A stretch of DNA of 8,378 bases. Origin: Gammaproteobacteria bacterium (GTDB taxonomy: Bacteria; Pseudomonadota; Gammaproteobacteria; Enterobacterales; Psychrobiaceae). Location: assembly GCA_013214885.1 (NCBI GenBank), contig JABSRS010000132.1:1-8378 (forward strand), read 5' to 3'. The notes under the pieces are model-generated. The model was not told the DNA's origin. It ran no database searches and was given only the letters and a program-made list of their open reading frames with translations. The translations under genes were made by a program, and so were the position numbers. This document shows positions 5,778 through 8,378 of the stretch, one piece after another (positions within the stretch are counted from its first letter, which is position 1; every line of letters begins with the position of its first letter).

Positions 5778-7703
5778 TTATTGATTAGTTTGGTAAACTG
5801 ACGTTCTTAACTCAGAAATGTTAGCGGGTTCGCTAATGAAATATCCCTGCATTCCATCAACACGCAGGCCTTCTATAAAGAATCTTTCTTCTTCACTTTC
5901 AATGCCGACAACCACAACTTTGGTCCGCAGTTGATGAGTTACATCGACCAGTTGTTTTACATAAAATTGGTCATCTTTACTGGTCATGATGTCTTTAGTT
6001 AATGAACTATCCAACTTAACAAAATCGGGCTTCAATATTTTTAATTGCTTAAAGCTTAGTGGTGAAATACCAAAATTTACCATTGATATTTTAGAGCCAC
6101 ATTTGTGGAGCACTGCGATAAGTCGTTTTGAGCTTTCATAATTTTGCTCAACCGTATTACAGCTTATTTCGAAAATCATTTGCTGTGAGACGGTGATATT
6201 TGACATTAAATGACGCTCAAGCCAGATTAGAAAATCGCACGAAAGTACCGAACTAGTTGTTAGCTTAACCCCAACATGTTGTCCTTTTAAGCGTCCTTTA
6301 TCAATGGCTTGAATAATATTTAAAACCACCAGTTTGTCGATGTCTGTTGCTCTGCTGTGGCGTTTTGCCATGGCGATGAGCGTTTGAGTTGGCAGTTGCT
6401 TGTCATCGTTATCATAAAAACGCGCTAGTAAATCAAGGTATAACGGTTTTTCACCATTGGTTGGCACAATGGGTTGGTAGAGTAGGATAACTTTAGTATT
6501 ATCTAATACTTCCTCGAGGGTCTCTTTCCACTTTTGGGAACCTTGTTTTTCAGTGGCTTTATGCAAGTGCCAGCCGTTAGCTTGTGCAGTTTGTGCGATG
6601 GAAACAGCAGTATCAACACTGGAAAGTGTTTCGCCCATTTTATCACCGGTCCGATAGTTAATCAGACCAACATAAGCAATACTGTCGACATCTAGAATTT
6701 TTTGATAGTCATTTAACAGTGATTTAAATTCCTCAGCAAACAGGCTAACGGTGCTCTCTGTTTGGTTTGGTAATAATACTGCAAAATCAGCGCCATTAAT
6801 TCTGTAGATTTTAGCCGTTTGAATGCGAGATACACTTTGGCGCAAATGTTCTGCAATTTTACTAATATAATCGTCACCCGCTTTAAAGCCATGCTCTTTG
6901 TTAATGGTATTTAATTGAGTTGTTCGAACAAAACACAGCAAACCTGTATGAATTGTTTTTTGTTCAGAGTCTAACAACAGAGTAAAATCTTTATTAAACC
7001 TAACTCTATTTCCTAAACCCGTTAATTGGTCATTAAAAGCTTCTTGCTCTAGCAAATGATTCTGACTGGTCAATTTCTTGTATTTGGCTTCAAGTTCCAT
7101 CCGAGTTTTTTGTAATGCTCGCCCCACAGGAATGATCTCATCAATCATATCGCTTGGCTCACTACCACCAAAGTGGAACTCACTCATTCGTGATATGGCA
7201 TCACCAATTTGTTTAAGAGGCTGAGCGACATGACGACGAATAACCATACTGATTAATAGTGAATAGAGTACATATAATGAACTGGCCCCCAAGATTAAAT
7301 ATATAAGGAGTTGTTGGGTATTACTAACAATGTCAGAGGTATCAAGCCAAAATTTGAATCGAGTATCACCAACAGCAAATTCTTGAGCTGTCAGCAGTGA
7401 GGTGGTTTTTAAAAGGGTTGCGATCAATGGCCACTCGATAGCGAATTCTGAGACGTGCAAGAAAGACTCTTGACCTGAAACTGTGACTGAAAATCGTTCA
7501 TATTGGTACGTTTGTGCCAATGTATCGTAGATATTCTCAGCTGATTTGTTTGAGCCATATAATTGACTTAACTGAGTATTGTGATTAGAGATAACAGTTT
7601 GTATTTGACGATGCATTACATAAATATGAGTAAAAACGGTGACAATAATAAATAGCGTAAATATTATGTATGCGGCCCAATTGAGCTGCTTTTTTAAGTT
7701 CAT
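5778..7703 (-). CDS. Membrane-anchored GGDEF-EAL protein with degenerate catalytic motifs (LapD/CsrD-like)
   Basis: A 641-residue inner-membrane signalling protein. Domains in order: membrane segment at about 9-29, periplasmic region of about 100 residues (30-131), second membrane segment at about 132-154, HAMP-like linker to about 208, GGDEF domain (about 222-385) and EAL domain (about 396-635). The GGDEF site reads NGADF (303-307), so cyclase activity is unlikely. In the EAL domain the EAL motif is DLLAR (424-428), the metal-binding Asn region is VKLT (479-482), the DDFG position is VNFG (542-545) and the late AEGVE element is VVGIE (598-602). Only Glu512 and the KLD element (563-565) look conserved, so phosphodiesterase activity is also unlikely. 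Length and topology match both LapD (c-di-GMP receptor for surface adhesion) and CsrD (targets CsrB-type RNAs to RNase E); I cannot choose between them. No lapG or msh gene is adjacent. The ATG at 7703 has a weak G-rich site upstream. It is convergent with nrdD and appears monocistronic. Confidence 0.88.
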   Translation of the reverse strand: MNLKKQLNWAAYIIFTLFIIVTVFTHIYVMHRQIQTVISNHNTQLSQLYGSNKSAENIYDTLAQTYQYERFSVTVSGQESFLHVSEFAIEWPLIATLLKTTSLLTAQEFAVGDTRFKFWLDTSDIVSNTQQLLIYLILGASSLYVLYSLLISMVIRRHVAQPLKQIGDAISRMSEFHFGGSEPSDMIDEIIPVGRALQKTRMELEAKYKKLTSQNHLLEQEAFNDQLTGLGNRVRFNKDFTLLLDSEQKTIHTGLLCFVRTTQLNTINKEHGFKAGDDYISKIAEHLRQSVSRIQTAKIYRINGADFAVLLPNQTESTVSLFAEEFKSLLNDYQKILDVDSIAYVGLINYRTGDKMGETLSSVDTAVSIAQTAQANGWHLHKATEKQGSQKWKETLEEVLDNTKVILLYQPIVPTNGEKPLYLDLLARFYDNDDKQLPTQTLIAMAKRHSRATDIDKLVVLNIIQAIDKGRLKGQHVGVKLTTSSVLSCDFLIWLERHLMSNITVSQQMIFEISCNTVEQNYESSKRLIAVLHKCGSKISMVNFGISPLSFKQLKILKPDFVKLDSSLTKDIMTSKDDQFYVKQLVDVTHQLRTKVVVVGIESEEERFFIEGLRVDGMQGYFISEPANISELRTSVYQTNQ

Positions 7704-7752
7704 GTCAAAAACCCCAACACCAATAAATATGTCTTAAGAAATATAGGATCGC

Positions 7753-7761
7753 ATAATAGCA
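7753..7761 (-). promoter_or_regulatory. Candidate extended -10 promoter for the GGDEF-EAL gene
   Basis: On the minus strand TGC-TATTAT forms an extended -10 about 50 bases before the ATG, with no recognisable -35. The same bases sit in a CATAAT-AGC-ATTATG inverted repeat (7752-7766), which may be incidental in this AT-rich stretch. Confidence 0.3.
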
Positions 7762-7819
7762 TTATGTAGAGTAATTAATTAAAAATTTAAAAGCAATTAT
7801 TGAGTGAATTTTTGTATTG

Positions 7820-7833
7820 ATGATTTTAATCAA
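7820..7833. promoter_or_regulatory. FNR-like site upstream of the GGDEF-EAL gene
   Basis: ATGAT-TTTA-ATCAA matches 9 of 10 specified FNR bases. It lies about 80 bases upstream of the start predicted from the extended -10 at 7753-7761, a possible class I distance. The region is AT-rich, so chance occurrence is a real possibility. Confidence 0.35.
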
Positions 7834-7881
7834 AAAATAGAGCATTCAAGGACTAGGATAGTGTTTGATAAGAATAGATAT

Positions 7882-7899
7882 ATTCTCAAATATGAGAAT
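7882..7899 (-). terminator. Hairpin just downstream of tRNA-Asn, possible terminator
   Basis: A perfect 7-base inverted repeat (ATTCTCA, 7882-7888; TGAGAAT, 7893-7899) with a 4-base loop begins immediately after the CCA end of the tRNA. The stem is AT-rich. It is followed on the minus strand by a T-rich but interrupted stretch rather than a clean U-tract, so it is either a weak terminator or a processing signal. Confidence 0.4.
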
Positions 7900-7975
7900 T
7901 GGCTCCCCGAGCTGGACTCGAACCAGCGACATACGGATTAACAGTCCGGCGTTCTACCAACTGAACTATCGGGGA
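7900..7975 (-). tRNA. tRNA-Asn(GTT)
   Basis: A complete 76-base tRNA including an encoded CCA (7902-7900). The acceptor arms TCCCCGA (7975-7969) and TCGGGGA pair perfectly. The anticodon loop CTGTTAA holds GTT at 7942-7940, and the T-loop reads GGTTCGAGTCC with a 5-base stem. It closely resembles E. coli tRNA-Asn in the D, anticodon and T arms. It is the downstream member of a two-copy tandem whose other copy is decayed. Confidence 0.97.
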
Positions 7976-7985
7976 ATCATTTTGT

Positions 7986-8047
7986 TACTTGATTCTAACA
8001 ATATGGATTGACAGTACAACAATGTTCTAGCAACCAAACTATCAGTA
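7986..8047 (-). pseudogene. Decayed tandem copy of tRNA-Asn
   Basis: Reading the minus strand, TGATAGTTTGGTTGCTAGAA aligns with CGATAGTTCAGTTGGTAGAA of the intact gene, and ACTGTCAATCCATAT aligns with ACTGTTAATCCGTAT. TTAGAATC matches the T-loop TTCGAGTC. Short insertions and deletions separate these blocks. The 5' acceptor strand (TACTGA instead of TCCCCGA) has lost its partner, the CCA end is missing, and the anticodon triplet would read GTC. The bases just upstream of both copies also match (AATCAT then a T-rich stretch, plus strand), so flank and gene were duplicated together with a period of about 72 bases. It cannot fold as a normal tRNA. Confidence 0.8.
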
Positions 8048-8113
8048 ATCATGTTTTTACAGACTTGGCATCTCAATTAAATTGATTTGCGTTTGTCGGT
8101 AAAGACGGAGCGC

Positions 8114-8142
8114 ATATTAAAGTCTGGATCGGTAACTGTCAA
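8114..8142 (-). promoter_or_regulatory. Probable stable-RNA promoter for the tRNA-Asn pair
   Basis: On the minus strand a perfect TTGACA (8142-8137) is followed after 17 bases by TAATAT (8119-8114, 4 of 6) and then the GC-rich discriminator GCGCTCC (8113-8107), a pattern of stringently controlled tRNA and rRNA promoters. Transcription would start near 8107, about 60 bases before the decayed copy and 130 before the intact tRNA. No other gene lies downstream of it on this strand in between. Confidence 0.6.
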
Positions 8143-8378
8143 CAGTCGAAATCCAAAAACTTACTGATTGGGCAACACTTAATCGATTAGTTGCATTATT
8201 AAGCTGATTTTCGACTAAATAACGTGATATTTAAAATGTTAAACTAATACTAGAGCAATTGCTGACTATTTGGCGCTTATTTAATCTGATAATTTATAAC
8301 TAGTTCAATAATTAGCTTAAAGCATACAAAAGGTTACTTATTATTCCTACTAATAAAACTAATATTTTTTTATTTATA
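8143..8378. other. AT-rich intergenic DNA with no gene recognised
   Basis: No convincing reading frame, tRNA or terminator is visible on either strand. A T-rich stretch just upstream of the tRNA promoter (about 8150-8160 read on the minus strand) could act as an UP element. Two 10-base palindromes (TAATCGATTA near 8180 and AGCAATTGCT at 8254-8263) are short enough to be chance. Confidence 0.6.

Noticed and set aside
7815..7833. TTGAT-N7-ATCAA inverted repeat
   Set aside because: The spacing is wrong for FNR; the overlapping 4-base-spaced match at 7820-7833 is reported instead.
7986..8047. Second functional tRNA, possibly with Asp-type anticodon GTC
   Set aside because: The acceptor and T stems do not pair and the 3' end is missing, so it is listed as a tRNA pseudogene.
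7900..8378. tRNA-Asn as an integration site for a mobile element
   Set aside because: No integrase gene or att-like direct repeat of the tRNA 3' end is visible in the window; the similarity next door is a tandem copy of the tRNA body with its 5' flank.

Overview
The window reads as chromosomal DNA from a low-GC, facultatively anaerobic marine-type gammaproteobacterium. The gene content (Rsx/Rnf complex, class III ribonucleotide reductase, FNR- and NrdR-type operators) and the protein sequences suggest the Alteromonadales, for example Colwellia or Pseudoalteromonas relatives. That placement is an inference from sequence flavour; no marker gene settles it.

Layout, left to right. Positions 1-2112 on the minus strand hold the first three genes of an rsx/rnf operon, rsxA-rsxB-rsxC. 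They are tightly packed (gaps of 2 bases and, for rsxC, 1 base after the stop codon). rsxC runs off the left edge, so rsxD, rsxG and rsxE should lie beyond it. A 250-base divergent intergenic region (2113-2362) separates this operon from a plus-strand EamA/DMT-family transporter gene (2363-3259). Next, 136 bases of regulatory DNA lead into a two-gene anaerobic ribonucleotide reductase operon, nrdG-nrdD (3396-5671). It ends at a strong inverted repeat (5676-5708) that probably terminates transcription from both sides. Convergent to it on the minus strand is a membrane-anchored GGDEF-EAL protein gene (5778-7703) with nearly all catalytic motifs degenerate. The right end carries a minus-strand tRNA-Asn(GTT) gene (7900-7975), a decayed tandem copy of it (7986-8047), and a probable stable-RNA promoter (8114-8142). 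No gene is visible from 8143 to 8378.

The best-supported regulatory logic is at nrdG-nrdD. A perfect FNR palindrome (3314-3327) is followed by two NrdR boxes exactly 31 bp apart (3345-3360 and 3376-3391). The spacing fits class II FNR activation with a -10 element lying inside the first NrdR box. This predicts induction without oxygen and repression when deoxynucleotides are plentiful. Weaker FNR-like sites lie near the EamA gene and upstream of the GGDEF-EAL gene.

I see no CRISPR array, transposon, phage, toxin-antitoxin or defence locus. The genes are recognisable housekeeping or signalling families. The points of interest are the compact nrdG control region, the enzymatically dead c-di-GMP-type protein, and the tRNA-Asn duplicate that has decayed between the promoter and the surviving copy.
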